Assembly: GCA_018433085.1 (NCBI GenBank)
Contig: JAHDRW010000019.1
Coordinates: forward strand, 186,001 to 250,000
Source of the DNA: Deltaproteobacteria bacterium
GTDB taxonomy: Bacteria; Desulfobacterota; Desulfomonilia; UBA1062
DNA length: 64,000 bases
Direction of reading: 5' to 3'
The position numbers and the translations under genes were made by a program. This document shows positions 43,970-56,669 of this stretch, in pieces (position 1 is the stretch's first letter; each line of letters opens with the position of its first letter). Under the pieces are notes generated by a model. It saw nothing but the letters and a program-made list of their open reading frames with translations, had not been told where the DNA came from and did not search any database.

Positions 43970-44194
43970 GGTCCGTGTCCCGTTGTCCCCTCGTATAATG
44001 TTTGTGCTGCCTCTCAAGGTATGGAAAGGGGCAAATCATATATCGGTGAATATGGTTCACATCTTGAGAAAAGTACCTGCTGCATCGTGCAGGGAACGAC
44101 GCTGCCGGTTTTGGCTGTTGACAGCCGAACCCCTGGGCTTTATGCAGAAACGGCCAGGACACAAAAAAAGCGGCGAGGAGACTCAATACAACAC

Positions 44195-44620
44195 ATGAGC
44201 GTGCAGACACTGACCGGTTGGCTGACGGCGCTGGTACTTACGGCTGCATTCTCCACCTACCTGCTCAAACAGATCGGCAGGGAATACGTCAAGCAGCTAT
44301 CCCGCGATTACGCGGACTTCGCGGACGCCTACCGGCGCTTCATGAAGTTCATGGTCGGAAGGCACCGGGTCTTCGGCGCGGCCGCCCTGATCGCCCTTGC
44401 AGCGCATGCATATCCGGCACTCGCCCGCTCGGCCGTCTCTGCAAGCGGGCTCGTCGCCGCCCTTGCACTGATCTCCGCGGCCGCGGCGGGGGCATGGCTG
44501 TTCTTCGGGAAGAAAAATCTGCGCACCGGGTGGCTTTCCGTGCACCGGGCCCTGGCGTTTGTGCTGCTTCTCGCCGTGATCATCCATTTCTTCTTTCCAG
44601 GCATGATCGCCTTCTGGTGA
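44195..44620 (+). CDS. Small four-helix membrane protein with two H-X13-H motifs, probable cytochrome b
   Basis: A 141-residue integral membrane protein with four hydrophobic segments (about 8-25, 56-75, 83-104, 114-137). Segment 2 has H57 and H71, segment 4 has H117 and H131: both pairs are separated by 13 residues, the classic spacing of bis-histidine haem b ligands in transmembrane cytochromes b and ferric reductases. It therefore probably binds two b haems and moves electrons across the membrane. Start ATG 44195 has GAGGAG about 14 bases upstream, somewhat far. No redox partner gene is adjacent. DUF4405-type proteins are an alternative label. Confidence 0.7.
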   Translation: MSVQTLTGWLTALVLTAAFSTYLLKQIGREYVKQLSRDYADFADAYRRFMKFMVGRHRVFGAAALIALAAHAYPALARSAVSASGLVAALALISAAAAGAWLFFGKKNLRTGWLSVHRALAFVLLLAVIIHFFFPGMIAFW

Positions 44621-44794
44621 AGCTATCCTCCGGTCGTCGGACGATACAGGGATCGGATCGGCCCCCAGGCCTGGCGTTTTCCAGCCCGGGGGTACGCCGC
44701 GAGGGCTGTGTAACATCAAAAAATCACTATGTTGACATGGTGAGCTATCTATGATGTACATATAGTTTACCAAGAAATCACGAGGTGAGCGTGT

Positions 44795-45031
44795 ATGGAA
44801 GAAACAGAATTACAGATGATTCGCAGGCTTATCCCCAAGAACCAGGAGCTCAAGAAGCTCTGGGATGAGCATATGGACTACGAAGAAAAGCTCGACCAGC
44901 TCAACAGGCGGCGATATCTGAGCACAGAGGAAGAGATACGCAGAAAAGAAATCCAGAAACTCAAGCTCAGAGGCAAGGACAGAATTGAAGAAATACTCCG
45001 CTTGTACAGGGAGAATGTTGATTCATATTGA
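44795..45031 (+). CDS. YdcH/DUF465-family small helical protein
   Basis: A 78-residue, highly charged protein of helical-hairpin type: IRRLIPKNQELKKLWDEHMDYEEKLDQLN, a turn (RRRYLSTEEE), then RRKEIQKLKLRGKDRIEEIL. This matches DUF465/YdcH in length and layout; the function of the family is unknown. GAGGTGAGCGT precedes the ATG. It is 30 bases upstream of ilvB and probably heads that transcript. A TTGACA at 44732 is a possible -35 element, without a good -10. Confidence 0.85.
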   Translation: MEETELQMIRRLIPKNQELKKLWDEHMDYEEKLDQLNRRRYLSTEEEIRRKEIQKLKLRGKDRIEEILRLYRENVDSY

Positions 45032-45061
45032 ATTGATATGTGGTGAGAAGAGGCGCGGAAT

Positions 45062-46759
45062 ATGAAGAAAATTACCGGAGCGCAGGCCTTTATCGAGGCC
45101 TTGCGGTGTGAAGGTGTAACCCATGCGTTCGGGTATCCGGGCGGAGCCGTGCTCGATATATTCGATGCCATCATGGATGCCCGGGATATCCAGTTCATCC
45201 TGTCACGGCACGAGCAGGGGGCGGTCCACGCAGCGGACGGCTATGCCCGTGCGTCGGGACGGGTGGGCGTGTGCCTGGTGACCTCGGGGCCGGGGGCCAC
45301 GAATACGGTCACCGGAATCGCCACCGCATATATGGATTCGATACCGATCGTGGTGTTCACCGGCCAGGTCCCGACGCACCTCATCGGAAACGACGCCTTT
45401 CAGGAGGCTGACATCGTGGGTATCACCCGGCCGTGCACCAAGCACAACTACCTGGTCAAGGACGTCTGCGACCTGGGCAGGGTGATCAAGGAGGCGTTCT
45501 ACATCGCCCGGACGGGCAGGCCCGGCCCGGTGCTGGTGGACCTCCCCAAGAACGTTATGAACAGCACAGTGAACTTTAAATATCCCGACTCGGTGAGCCT
45601 CGACAGCTACTGCCCCACCTACAAGGGGCACCAGGGCCAGATCAGGCGGATCATGGGCGTGATCCTCAAGAGCAGGCGTCCGGTGATCTACGCGGGAGGC
45701 GGGGTCACGCTCGCCGACGCGTCGAAGGAGCTCGCGGAATTCGCCCGGAGACTGAAGCTGCCGGTCACCACCACCCTCATGGGCATGGGCGCCTTTCCCT
45801 CGGATGATCCGCTGTCCCTGGGCATGCTGGGCATGCACGGCACCTATGCGGCGAACATGACGGTCACGAATTCCGACTGCCTCATTGCCGTCGGGGCACG
45901 GTTCGACGACCGGGTAACCGGCAAGGTCGACGAGTTCGCACCCAAGGCCAGGATCATCCATATCGATATCGACCCCACCTCCATCAGCAAGAACGTGAAG
46001 GTGGACCTGCCCGTGGTGGGCGACTGCAGGATGGTGCTCAGGGGCATGCTAGCCGAGCTCGCCGGCAAGGACGCCGAGCTGGCCGAGATGGTCTCTCAGA
46101 CAGAGCCCTGGCGGCGGGAGATAGGCGACTGGAAAAAACAGCAGCCGCTCAAATACTGCAAGAGCGAGAACATCAAGCCTCAGTACGTCATTGAGATGAT
46201 CGACGAGATCGCTCCCGATGACACGATCATCACCACCGAGGTGGGCCAGAACCAGATGTGGACGGCCCAGTTCTACAAATTCAACGAGCCGAGGCACTTC
46301 CTGACCTCGGGCGGGCTGGGGACCATGGGCTACGGTTTCCCCGCGGCCATCGGTGCCCAGGCGGCATTCCCCGGCCGCACGGTCATCGATATCGCCGGAG
46401 ACGGTTCCATCCAGATGAATATCCAGGAGCTGGCCACCGTGGTCCAGTACAACCTCCCGGTCAAGGTCATGATCCTCAACAACGGCTACCTGGGCATGGT
46501 CAGGCAGTGGCAGTCGCTGTTCTACAAGAAGCGCTATTCGCACACCTCCATGGCCGTTGCGCCTGATTTCGTGAAGCTGGCCGAGGCCTACGGCGCAAAG
46601 GGCCTGCGCGTCACCAGGCCCGAAGACGTCAAGGACGCCATACGGGAGGCCCTTCGGATACCGGGCCCGGTGTTCGTCGACTTCGTGGTGGACCCCGAGG
46701 AAGACGTCTATCCCATGGTGCCTGCCGGGGCGCCGATCAACAATATGCTTCTCGTGTAA
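45062..46759 (+). CDS. ilvB: Acetolactate synthase large subunit
   Basis: ThDP-, FAD- and Mg-dependent enzyme making acetolactate or acetohydroxybutyrate, the first common step of branched-chain amino acid synthesis. The 565 residues contain the activating Glu in [16 protein letters not shown], the substrate/FAD region [12 protein letters not shown], and the ThDP-binding motif [20 protein letters not shown]...NNGYLG. Length and biosynthetic-type features (the FAD region RFDDRVTG) match IlvB/IlvI rather than catabolic AlsS. First large gene of the ilv-psd-pss-leu operon. Confidence 0.97.
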   Translation: MKKITGAQAFIEALRCEGVTHAFGYPGGAVLDIFDAIMDARDIQFILSRHEQGAVHAADGYARASGRVGVCLVTSGPGATNTVTGIATAYMDSIPIVVFTGQVPTHLIGNDAFQEADIVGITRPCTKHNYLVKDVCDLGRVIKEAFYIARTGRPGPVLVDLPKNVMNSTVNFKYPDSVSLDSYCPTYKGHQGQIRRIMGVILKSRRPVIYAGGGVTLADASKELAEFARRLKLPVTTTLMGMGAFPSDDPLSLGMLGMHGTYAANMTVTNSDCLIAVGARFDDRVTGKVDEFAPKARIIHIDIDPTSISKNVKVDLPVVGDCRMVLRGMLAELAGKDAELAEMVSQTEPWRREIGDWKKQQPLKYCKSENIKPQYVIEMIDEIAPDDTIITTEVGQNQMWTAQFYKFNEPRHFLTSGGLGTMGYGFPAAIGAQAAFPGRTVIDIAGDGSIQMNIQELATVVQYNLPVKVMILNNGYLGMVRQWQSLFYKKRYSHTSMAVAPDFVKLAEAYGAKGLRVTRPEDVKDAIREALRIPGPVFVDFVVDPEEDVYPMVPAGAPINNMLLV

Positions 46760-46770
46760 GGATGTGAGCT

Positions 46771-48284
<1,514 letters not shown>

Positions 48285-48899
48285 GTGAAGATCCGCAGAG
48301 AGGGCTTTCCGTTCATTTTCGGCTCCGGACTCGTCTCCCTGGTCCTTGCACGGCTGGGGCTCGGGATCGTGGGGCTCATCCCCGTGATGTTTGTGACCTG
48401 GTTCTTCAGGGACCCGGAGCGGGAAGTGCCTGCAGGCAAGGATCTGGTCATCTCTCCTGCAGACGGAAAGGTCCTCGATGTGGTGAACACCGACGAAGAG
48501 CAGGTGGGACCGTGCACGAAGGTTTCCGTTTTCATGTCGGTTTTCAACGTTCACGTGAACCGCTCCCCTGTCTCGGGCACGGTGATCGATAAACGCTACC
48601 GGCCCGGGACCTTCCATATGGCCAATCTCGGAAAGAAGACCGAATCCAACGAGCGGATGATACTCTATATCAGGAACGACGACGGGGTGTTCCGGGTCGA
48701 TCAGGTAGCCGGGATGGTGGCCAGGAGGATATCCTGCATGCCCGAGGTGGGCGAGAGGGTCGAGGCCGGGCAGAGGATCGGGCTGATACGGTTCGGGTCG
48801 CTTCTGGAGTGCTACATGCCGGCGGGCTACACCGCCGCGGTGGGCAGGGGCCGGACGGTATTCGCCGGTGAGACGGTCATCGGGAGGAAAGAGGAGTGA
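48285..48899 (+). CDS. psd: Phosphatidylserine decarboxylase, short form
   Basis: Pyruvoyl enzyme that turns phosphatidylserine into phosphatidylethanolamine at the inner membrane. At 204 residues it is the short archaeal/deltaproteobacterial-type PSD. An N-terminal hydrophobic region (FIFGSGLVSLVLARLGLGIV) is followed by ISPADGKVLDV, MSVFNVHVNRSPVSG and the self-cleavage site IRFGSLLECYMP, where Gly-Ser is cut and Ser becomes pyruvoyl. Start GTG 48285 follows the ilvC stop with no gap; the end overlaps pssA by four bases. Confidence 0.93.
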   Translation: MKIRREGFPFIFGSGLVSLVLARLGLGIVGLIPVMFVTWFFRDPEREVPAGKDLVISPADGKVLDVVNTDEEQVGPCTKVSVFMSVFNVHVNRSPVSGTVIDKRYRPGTFHMANLGKKTESNERMILYIRNDDGVFRVDQVAGMVARRISCMPEVGERVEAGQRIGLIRFGSLLECYMPAGYTAAVGRGRTVFAGETVIGRKEE

Positions 48900-49649
48900 A
48901 GAAGAAGACCAGGACAAAGTCAGGAACGCAAACAAGGCGGTCGGTGCCCTTTCTGCCCAATTTCATCACCACGGTCGGTCTCTTCTTCGGGTTCTATTCC
49001 ATCTCGTTTTCCCTGAAAGGGAACTTCTACATGGCGGCAATCTTGATCCTGCTTGCAGGGTTCATCGACGGCATCGACGGCAGGGTCGCCAGGGCCACCA
49101 ATTCCACCTCGGCCTTCGGCAAGGAGTACGACTCGCTCTCCGACGTGGTCGCATTCGGCGTCTCACCCGCCATTCTGGCCTTTCTCTGGCAGGTCAACCA
49201 GTTCGGCAGGCTGGGGTTCATCGCCTGTTTCCTGTTCGTGGCGTGCGGGGCGTTGAGGCTCGCACGCTTCAACACGGACACATCGGATGTCACGGGCTTT
49301 GTGGGGCTTCCAATCCCCATAGCCGCAGCCGCGGTATCGAGCATGGTTCTGCTCTCGAAGCAGATCGGGACCATTCCGCCGCCGGTCATTCTCATGGTCA
49401 TGTATGCCCTGTCGTTTATGATGGTGAGCGCGATCCGGTATCCGAGCTTCAAGCACATCAACTATCTCAAGGCCCACCCCTTCCAGCTCCTGGTCGCCGG
49501 TCTGCTGGTGCTCGTGGTGGTGGCGCTGGCGCCGGAGATCATGATCTTCGTGCTGGTCACGGCATTCATCGCGGGTGGTCCGATCGGTAACGCAGTGGTA
49601 CAGATCCGCAGTCACGCACGCGAGAAAAAGCAATCGAGAGAGGCAGAGC

Positions 49650-51197
<1,548 letters not shown>

Positions 51198-51243
51198 AAA
51201 GACACAGGTTCCGGATAACAGGCTGACAAGGAGGCTGACAACC

Positions 51244-52509
51244 GTGGGAATGACTATTGCCGAAAAGATCCTCGCGGCGCATACGGATGCGCGCGAGGTC
51301 AAGCCGGGGGACATCGTGAAGGTGAACGTGGACGTGGCCCTGGCAAACGATATCACCGCGCCGCTCGCCATCAGGGCTTTTCAGACCGGCGGGCAGGCGA
51401 AGCTGGCGGACCCTGACAGGGTTGTCTTTGTACTGGATCACTTCACCCCGAACAAGGACATCGCCTCGGCCAACCAGTGCAAGCTGGTCAGGGACTTCGC
51501 GCATCAGCACGAGCTCAAGAACTTCTTCGACGGCGGCGAGGTGGGCGTGGAGCACGCCCTGCTTCCGGAGAAGGGTCTCGTCCTGCCCGGTGACCTGGTC
51601 ATCGGCGCGGACAGCCACACCTGCACCTACGGAGCGCTCGGCGCCTTTGCGACCGGCGTGGGCAGCACCGACCTCGCCGCGGCGATGATGACCTCGCAGG
51701 CCTGGATGAAGGTGCCCGAGAGCATGAAGTTCATCTTCAAGGGCGAGCTTTTGCCCTGGGTCGGAGGCAAGGATCTCATCCTCTACCTTATCGGCGACAT
51801 CGGGGTGGACGGCGGTCTGTATCGCGTGCTGGAGATCGAGGGCCCGGCCGTTTCCTCGCTCGATCTGAGCAACCGGCTCACCATGTCGAACATGGCCATC
51901 GAGGCGGGTGCGAAGGCGGGAATCATCTACGCCGACGAAAAGACTGAAGCATACGTCAAACCACGGGCAAAGCGGCCGTACACCGTGTTCGAGAGCGCTG
52001 CCGACGCCCGGTACGTGTCGGTCAGGGAGTACGACTGCGCCAACATCGAGCCGCAGGTGGCCTTCCCGCACCTGCCCGAGAACGCCAGGCCCATCAGCGA
52101 GGTGGGCGAGGTGAGGATCGACCAGGTGGTCATCGGTTCGTGTACCAACGGCAGGATCGAAGACTTAAGGGTCTCAGCCCGGGTGCTCAAAGGGCAGAAG
52201 GTCGACAAGGGAGTGCGGTGCGTGGTTCTGCCCGCAACCCCGGAGGTGTTTTTGAAGGCCGACGAAGAAGGCCTGATCAGGATTTTCCTGGAGGCGGGCG
52301 CCATCATCGGACCCCCGAGCTGCGGACCCTGCCTGGGAGGGCACCTGGGGATCCTCGCAAAGGGGGAAAAGGCGCTGGCAACCACCAACCGCAACTTCGT
52401 GGGTCGCATGGGCGACCCGGGCAGCGAGGTATATCTCTCGGGTCCGGCGGTCGCCGCCGCATCCGCGGTCACGGGCAGGATATCCTCCCCCTCGGAGGTG
52501 ATGGAATGA
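51244..52509 (+). CDS. leuC: 3-isopropylmalate dehydratase large subunit
   Basis: Aconitase-type [4Fe-4S] enzyme subunit that isomerises isopropylmalate. The 421 residues carry the three cluster cysteines: one in [14 protein letters not shown] and two in [14 protein letters not shown], and the active-site region [19 protein letters not shown]. The short (about 420 residue) form is the prokaryotic HacA/LeuC2 type. GTG 51244 with AAGGAGGCTGACAACC upstream is the start; ATG 51250 is an alternative. ATGA overlap with leuD. Confidence 0.96.
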   Translation: MGMTIAEKILAAHTDAREVKPGDIVKVNVDVALANDITAPLAIRAFQTGGQAKLADPDRVVFVLDHFTPNKDIASANQCKLVRDFAHQHELKNFFDGGEVGVEHALLPEKGLVLPGDLVIGADSHTCTYGALGAFATGVGSTDLAAAMMTSQAWMKVPESMKFIFKGELLPWVGGKDLILYLIGDIGVDGGLYRVLEIEGPAVSSLDLSNRLTMSNMAIEAGAKAGIIYADEKTEAYVKPRAKRPYTVFESAADARYVSVREYDCANIEPQVAFPHLPENARPISEVGEVRIDQVVIGSCTNGRIEDLRVSARVLKGQKVDKGVRCVVLPATPEVFLKADEEGLIRIFLEAGAIIGPPSCGPCLGGHLGILAKGEKALATTNRNFVGRMGDPGSEVYLSGPAVAAASAVTGRISSPSEVME

Positions 52510-53000
52510 ACATCCGCGGACGCGTTTTTCGCTTTGGAGACGACATCGACACCGACGCCATCATCCCGGCCCGGTACCTGAACACCTCCGACCCGGACGA
52601 GCTCAGGAAGCACTGCATGGAAGACGCCGATCCCGCGTTTTCCTCCAAGGTGAGCAGGGGCGACATCATCGTGGCGGGCAAGAACTTCGGGTGCGGCTCC
52701 TCCCGGGAGCATGCCCCCATCGCCATCAAGGCAAGCGGCGTGAGCTGTGTCATCGCGTCGAGCTTTGCCCGGATCTTTTTCCGCAACAGCTTCAACATGG
52801 GGCTCCCCATCTTCGAATCGGACGAGGCGTCTGCGGAGGTCAAAGAGGGCGATATCGTAGAGGTCGATGCCTCCACGGGCCTGATCACGGACGTCACCAC
52901 CGGGAAGCAGTACCGGTCACGGCCCATACCGCAGTTCATGCAGGAGCTCATCGCGGACGGCGGGCTCATGGAGCACATCCTTAAACGGGGCGGGATCTAG
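52506..53000 (+). CDS. leuD: 3-isopropylmalate dehydratase small subunit
   Basis: Swivel domain partner of LeuC. The 164-residue protein has the family motifs [38 protein letters not shown] and [16 protein letters not shown]. The ATG overlaps the leuC stop (ATGA). The operon then ends: leuB, which usually follows in related genomes, is not in the 220 bases downstream or elsewhere in the window. Confidence 0.97.
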   Translation: MNIRGRVFRFGDDIDTDAIIPARYLNTSDPDELRKHCMEDADPAFSSKVSRGDIIVAGKNFGCGSSREHAPIAIKASGVSCVIASSFARIFFRNSFNMGLPIFESDEASAEVKEGDIVEVDASTGLITDVTTGKQYRSRPIPQFMQELIADGGLMEHILKRGGI

Positions 53001-53134
53001 CGGGTTTTTATTAATCGGGAAACCGGCAGCACATCCCGCTATTGAGACAGTTACCGGCGGTACTCCAGCACAAGACAGTCACCGGGATTTGCCGCACGAA
53101 CCGCCAACGGGGTTTCATATGGTTCGTCCTTTGG

Positions 53135-53165
53135 AAAGGGCAGGCAGCATATGCCTGCCTTTTTT
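53135..53165 (+). terminator. Intrinsic terminator after the ilv-leu operon
   Basis: A strong GC-rich stem (GGCAGGCA / TGCCTGCC with a GCATA loop) is followed by six T residues at 53160-53165, with A/T extension of the stem. It sits between leuD and the Asd-like gene, 55 bases before the latter's ATG, so it may end the operon or act as an attenuator for the next gene. Confidence 0.85.
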
Positions 53166-53219
53166 CACAGGCGGTCCGATCAATGCACCCCGTGGGTCGT
53201 AAAACAGGAAAGGAATATC

Positions 53220-54233
53220 ATGGCAAAACAATTACGGATCGCTGTGGCGGGTGCGAACACCACGGCGGGCAAAGAAATCATAAGCGTACTTGAAGAGCGG
53301 GGTTTCCCGGCCGCGGCACTCGTTCCCCTCGCGACCCAGAGATCGCTCGGCAGCACCGTCCAGTACCGGGATGAGGACATTCCGGTGCAGGCCATAAAAA
53401 ACGCCTCGTTTCAGGGTGTGGACATCGCGTTTTTCGCCTCGACCGAGAAGATCAGCCGGGAGTATGCCCCTGGCGCGGTGAAGCAGGGATGCACGGTGAT
53501 CGACACCACGCCCTGCTTCCGGATGGACAAAGATGTCCCGCTGATCGTCCCCGAGATCAACGCCCACCGGATATCCGGACACAAAGGCCTCATCGCGTGC
53601 CCATCCCCAGCGGCCGTGCAGGCGGCCCTGGTGCTGGCGCCCATTCACCGGGCAGCCGTGGTCCGCAGGGTGGTTGTCTCAACCTACCAGGCCGTATCCG
53701 ACATGGGGGACACGGCGCTGGAGGAGCTCACCGAGCAGATCGCCGACCTTTTCAACTTTCGCGAGACCCGTTCGGCCGTATTTCCACACCAGATGGCCTT
53801 CAACGTCATACCCCAGACTGACGAGTTCATGGACAACGCCTATACAGCGGACGAGATGCGCATCGCGGACGAGACGAAGAGGGTCCTGGAGGACGGCGCC
53901 ATCCGGATCAGCGCCACCACGGTCCTGGTGCCCATGTACTACTGCCACTCCCAGTCCGTGAACATCGAGACCGCGAAAAAGCTGCCGCCCGAGAACGCCC
54001 GGGCGATACTCAAACGCTCGCCCGGAATCAGGGTTGAGGACAACCCGGCTACGGGAGTCTACCCGCTGCCCGTGTATGTAACCGGACAGGACGAATGCTT
54101 CGTCGGCAGGATCAGGGAAGACCTCTCCACGGAAAACGGTATCGTCCTGTGGAGCGTCTCGGACAACATCCGGAAAGGGACCGCTATCAACGCGGTCCAG
54201 ATCGCGGAGCACCTGATCTCCATGGAGCGGTGA
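53220..54233 (+). CDS. Aspartate-semialdehyde-dehydrogenase-like protein without catalytic cysteine (Usg-like)
   Basis: Homologous over its full 337 residues to Asd: N-terminal NAD(P)-binding GANTTAGKEIISVLEERGFP, VPLIVPEINAH, STYQAVSDMGDTALEELTEQ, MAFNVIPQTDEFMDNAYTADE and VPMYYCHSQSVNIETAK. At the active site, where Asd reads I-A-N-P-N-C-S-T-I-Q, this protein reads IACPSPAAVQ at residues 125-134: Pro130 replaces the nucleophilic Cys, while Gln134 remains. Cys127 occurs three positions earlier. It therefore resembles the inactive paralogue USG-1 of enterobacteria and pseudomonads. AGGAAAGGAATATC precedes ATG 53220. A true asd is not in the window. Confidence 0.85.
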   Translation: MAKQLRIAVAGANTTAGKEIISVLEERGFPAAALVPLATQRSLGSTVQYRDEDIPVQAIKNASFQGVDIAFFASTEKISREYAPGAVKQGCTVIDTTPCFRMDKDVPLIVPEINAHRISGHKGLIACPSPAAVQAALVLAPIHRAAVVRRVVVSTYQAVSDMGDTALEELTEQIADLFNFRETRSAVFPHQMAFNVIPQTDEFMDNAYTADEMRIADETKRVLEDGAIRISATTVLVPMYYCHSQSVNIETAKKLPPENARAILKRSPGIRVEDNPATGVYPLPVYVTGQDECFVGRIREDLSTENGIVLWSVSDNIRKGTAINAVQIAEHLISMER

Positions 54234-54278
54234 GGAACGATGAACGAACAAGATGCACGAACATCTCCCTGACGCGCC

Positions 54279-55055
54279 ATGCAGATGACCTTGGGGCAGT
54301 ATATTCCCGGATCCTCACGGGTCCACAACCTGGACCCGCGGGTGAAGCTCTTTCTCATGGGTTTCAGTATCGGTGCGGCGTTTCAAATGGACACCCCTCC
54401 CGGGCTGGTATTGTTTTTCGCGGCGTGCTCTTTCGTCACGCTGATTGCAGGCCTGTCGTTCCTGAGGCTCGTCAAGGGACTGAGTCCCTTTCTCTGGCTC
54501 TTTGCCATGACCGCGGTGCTCCACGTCTTCATGACCCCGGGAAGCCCCATCCCCTGGATTCCCCATGCCACCTGGCAGGGACTCTCGAATGGTGTCAACA
54601 CCGGCTTCCAGCTGATCTTCGCCATCTGGATTTCCACCCTCATGACCCTGACCACCTCTCCGCTCGACATGGTGTGGGCCATGGAGTGGTACATGAAGCC
54701 CCTGAAGTATCTCAAGGTGCCCGTGGACGACATCGCCCTGCTCATCATGCTGGCTATCCGCTTCATCCCCCTTCTGTTCGAGGAGACCGACCGGATCATC
54801 AAGGCCCAGAAGGCCCGGGGCGTTGACATCGAGACAGGCGGCGTCTTCAGGAGGATGCGTTCCCTGGTGCCGGTCATCGTGCCCCTGCTGCACAGCGTGT
54901 TTCGGCGCGCCGACGATCTGGCCATCGCGCTCACCTTAAGAGGCTACTCCCCGGGCATCACCCGGACCCGGATGAAGCGCCCCCATGCCGGGAAGAGCGA
55001 CATCGCCTCCCTGGCAGGCGTGACCACCATCCTCATAGCGCTGATTCTGCTCTAA
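54279..55055 (+). CDS. ecfT: Energy-coupling factor transporter transmembrane subunit EcfT
   Basis: Membrane scaffold of ECF-type vitamin or metal importers. The 258-residue protein has about five hydrophobic helices and the two cytoplasmic coupling motifs, the first in IIKAQKARGVDIE and the second in AIALTLRGYSPG, which contact the EcfA ATPases. No ATPase (EcfA) or substrate-binding S component gene is adjacent, which is unusual; CbiQ/EcfT usually sits with them. The start ATG at 54279 could also be ATG 54285. 45 bases after the Asd-like gene. Confidence 0.85.
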   Translation: MQMTLGQYIPGSSRVHNLDPRVKLFLMGFSIGAAFQMDTPPGLVLFFAACSFVTLIAGLSFLRLVKGLSPFLWLFAMTAVLHVFMTPGSPIPWIPHATWQGLSNGVNTGFQLIFAIWISTLMTLTTSPLDMVWAMEWYMKPLKYLKVPVDDIALLIMLAIRFIPLLFEETDRIIKAQKARGVDIETGGVFRRMRSLVPVIVPLLHSVFRRADDLAIALTLRGYSPGITRTRMKRPHAGKSDIASLAGVTTILIALILL

Positions 55056-55056
55056 A

Positions 55057-55085
55057 AGGGGACCGGGGACGGATTCATTTCCCCT
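55057..55085. repeat. Short element with inverted ends (AGGGGA ... TCCCCT)
   Basis: A 29-base block with a GGGGACGGATTCATTT core and 6-bp inverted ends AGGGGA (55057-55062) and TCCCCT (55080-55085). It begins two bases after the EcfT stop and coincides with the point where the DJ-1-like frame on the other strand loses similarity. Similar GGGGAC-type motifs are often dispersed intergenic repeats; copy number in this genome is unknown. Confidence 0.45.
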
Positions 55086-55285
55086 GTATCGAGGCCCAGG
55101 TCTTCTACCAGGGAATCCGGCATAGCCCTGAATCCGAACGTGCGTTTCAGCGTCTGGTGGAGTCCGGCCGTAACAATGCGTATCGGCTGGCTTCCGAATG
55201 TAACAGCCCAACCCAGAACATCGGTGAACACCGATACCTCGTAAGCCTCGAAACCGTTTGCGTGCAGGATGAGCACTTTTTTCAT
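55086..55285 (-). pseudogene. 5' remnant of a DJ-1/PfpI-family gene
   Basis: From ATG 55285 the minus strand reads as the first part of a DJ-1/PfpI family protein: MKKVLILHANGFEAYEVSVF, then FTDVLGWAVTFG and a strand-helix that ends LVEDLGLDTG. After about 64 codons the similarity breaks at the short repeat and the frame ends at 55052, inside the end of ecfT. The nucleophilic Cys elbow and the rest of the usual roughly 190 residues are missing. A gene fragment, not a functional protein. Confidence 0.65.
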
Positions 55286-55590
55286 GATCTCAGACCATAT
55301 TCCGGGAAATGAATGTAATTTGTGATACGCAATTTTATTTCATGTATGAGAAAACATCCGAGGGGAAAGTTGAGAAGGAGAGAATTGACAAAAGGAAAAG
55401 CCCATGCTTTTATGGATAATCCTGATTCATGTTTTATTTATGGAATGAAAAGGAAGGACGCGAGGCGACAAAACAAGGTCTGAAAAGACATCCCCGGAGA
55501 TATGGCTCCGCCTTGCAGAGAATTCCCTGATCCCGATATGAGAACGGGTGTCGCAAAACGCTGACCCCGGGCTGAGCAAAGGGCGGAAGC
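55286..55590. other. AT-rich intergenic region of 305 bases
   Basis: Separates the DJ-1 remnant from the RND operon. A TTGACA box at 55385-55390 is followed by AT-rich sequence with a TATGGATAAT stretch (55411-55420), a possible promoter for the RND genes although the spacing is too wide for a canonical sigma-70 site. No gene seen. Confidence 0.4.
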
Positions 55591-56643
55591 ATGAAAAAGA
55601 TCATTTACCTGTCGATCGTAATCGTTTTTCTGGTGGCTGTTTTCGTGAGGATCAATGCCATCTCGTCCCTGGCGGACAAGCAGGCTCCCGGCATCGACCA
55701 GTACTACCGCGACAACGGCATTCCGGTCGAGGTGAGCACGGTGAGCAGGGGCGAGTTTCTCGTGTTCTGCAGGGTGAACGCCCAGGTGCTCGGTCTCAGG
55801 CAGACCGAGATCGTCACGCAGGTCGCAGCCAAGATCCTCAAGGTACACCACGAGGTGGGCGACCGCGTCAGGGCCGACGAGGTGATCATCAGCCTCGACA
55901 AGGAAGACCCCCGCAGCTCCGCCCAGTACCGCCAGCTCAAGGCGGTCTACGAAACCACCCTGCTGAACTATCAGCGCATCCTCGAGCTGAAGGAGTCCGG
56001 CGCAGTCTCACAGAGCGAGCTCGATTCGATCAAGATGAAGCTCGACGTCGACCGGGCCAACCTCGAGAGCGTGGTGGAGTCGGTGTCCCTGTCCAGCCCC
56101 ATCGAGGGGGTGATCCTGGACCTCAATGCCCGCGAGGGCGAGCTCGTCACCCCGGCGCGGCCGGTGGCCGTGGTCGCCCGGATGGACCGCGTCAGGCTCG
56201 TCTCCGAGGTGAGCGAGTCCGATATCCGCACCATCCGGCCCGGCCAGAGGGTGATCGTGGACGACGCCCAGGGCGGGGGCTCCAACACCGGGAGCGTGAC
56301 CAAGGTCTCCCTGAACGCCAACCCGACCACAGGCCTTTTCCGGATCGAGATGGAGGTCGAGAACACCAACTCCGGGCTCCGGATCGGCACCTATACCACC
56401 GCACGGGTGGAGGTGCTCCGTGACGGGGAGGCCCTCTCGGCGGACTTGAGGGCCTTGCAGCAGGAACCGGACGGCTCCTACTATATGTTCGTCGTCACCG
56501 GGGACCGGGCTTTCAAGAAGTCCGTAGAGATATCCGGGATGAACGACGACAGGGTCCGGATCGTATCCGGCATCGGCGAGAACGACCGCGTGGTGACCAG
56601 CGGGTTCACCAGGCTTTCCGACAATCACAAGGTCCTCTTCTGA
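55591..56643 (+). CDS. RND efflux periplasmic adaptor (membrane fusion protein)
   Basis: Membrane fusion protein linking an RND pump to an outer-membrane channel. The 350-residue protein has an N-terminal anchor/signal sequence (IIYLSIVIVFLVAVFVRINA), lipoyl half-motifs (VHHEVGDRVRADEVIISLD and SSPIEGVILDLNAREGELV), an alpha-helical hairpin (SAQYRQLKAVYETTLLNYQR...LDVDRANLESVVES), a beta-barrel and a membrane-proximal domain. No lipobox is seen. It is 26 bases upstream of the pump gene. No TolC-type gene is in the window. Confidence 0.93.
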   Translation: MKKIIYLSIVIVFLVAVFVRINAISSLADKQAPGIDQYYRDNGIPVEVSTVSRGEFLVFCRVNAQVLGLRQTEIVTQVAAKILKVHHEVGDRVRADEVIISLDKEDPRSSAQYRQLKAVYETTLLNYQRILELKESGAVSQSELDSIKMKLDVDRANLESVVESVSLSSPIEGVILDLNAREGELVTPARPVAVVARMDRVRLVSEVSESDIRTIRPGQRVIVDDAQGGGSNTGSVTKVSLNANPTTGLFRIEMEVENTNSGLRIGTYTTARVEVLRDGEALSADLRALQQEPDGSYYMFVVTGDRAFKKSVEISGMNDDRVRIVSGIGENDRVVTSGFTRLSDNHKVLF

Positions 56644-56669
56644 TCCCCGCCGATGAAGACGGATAATTT

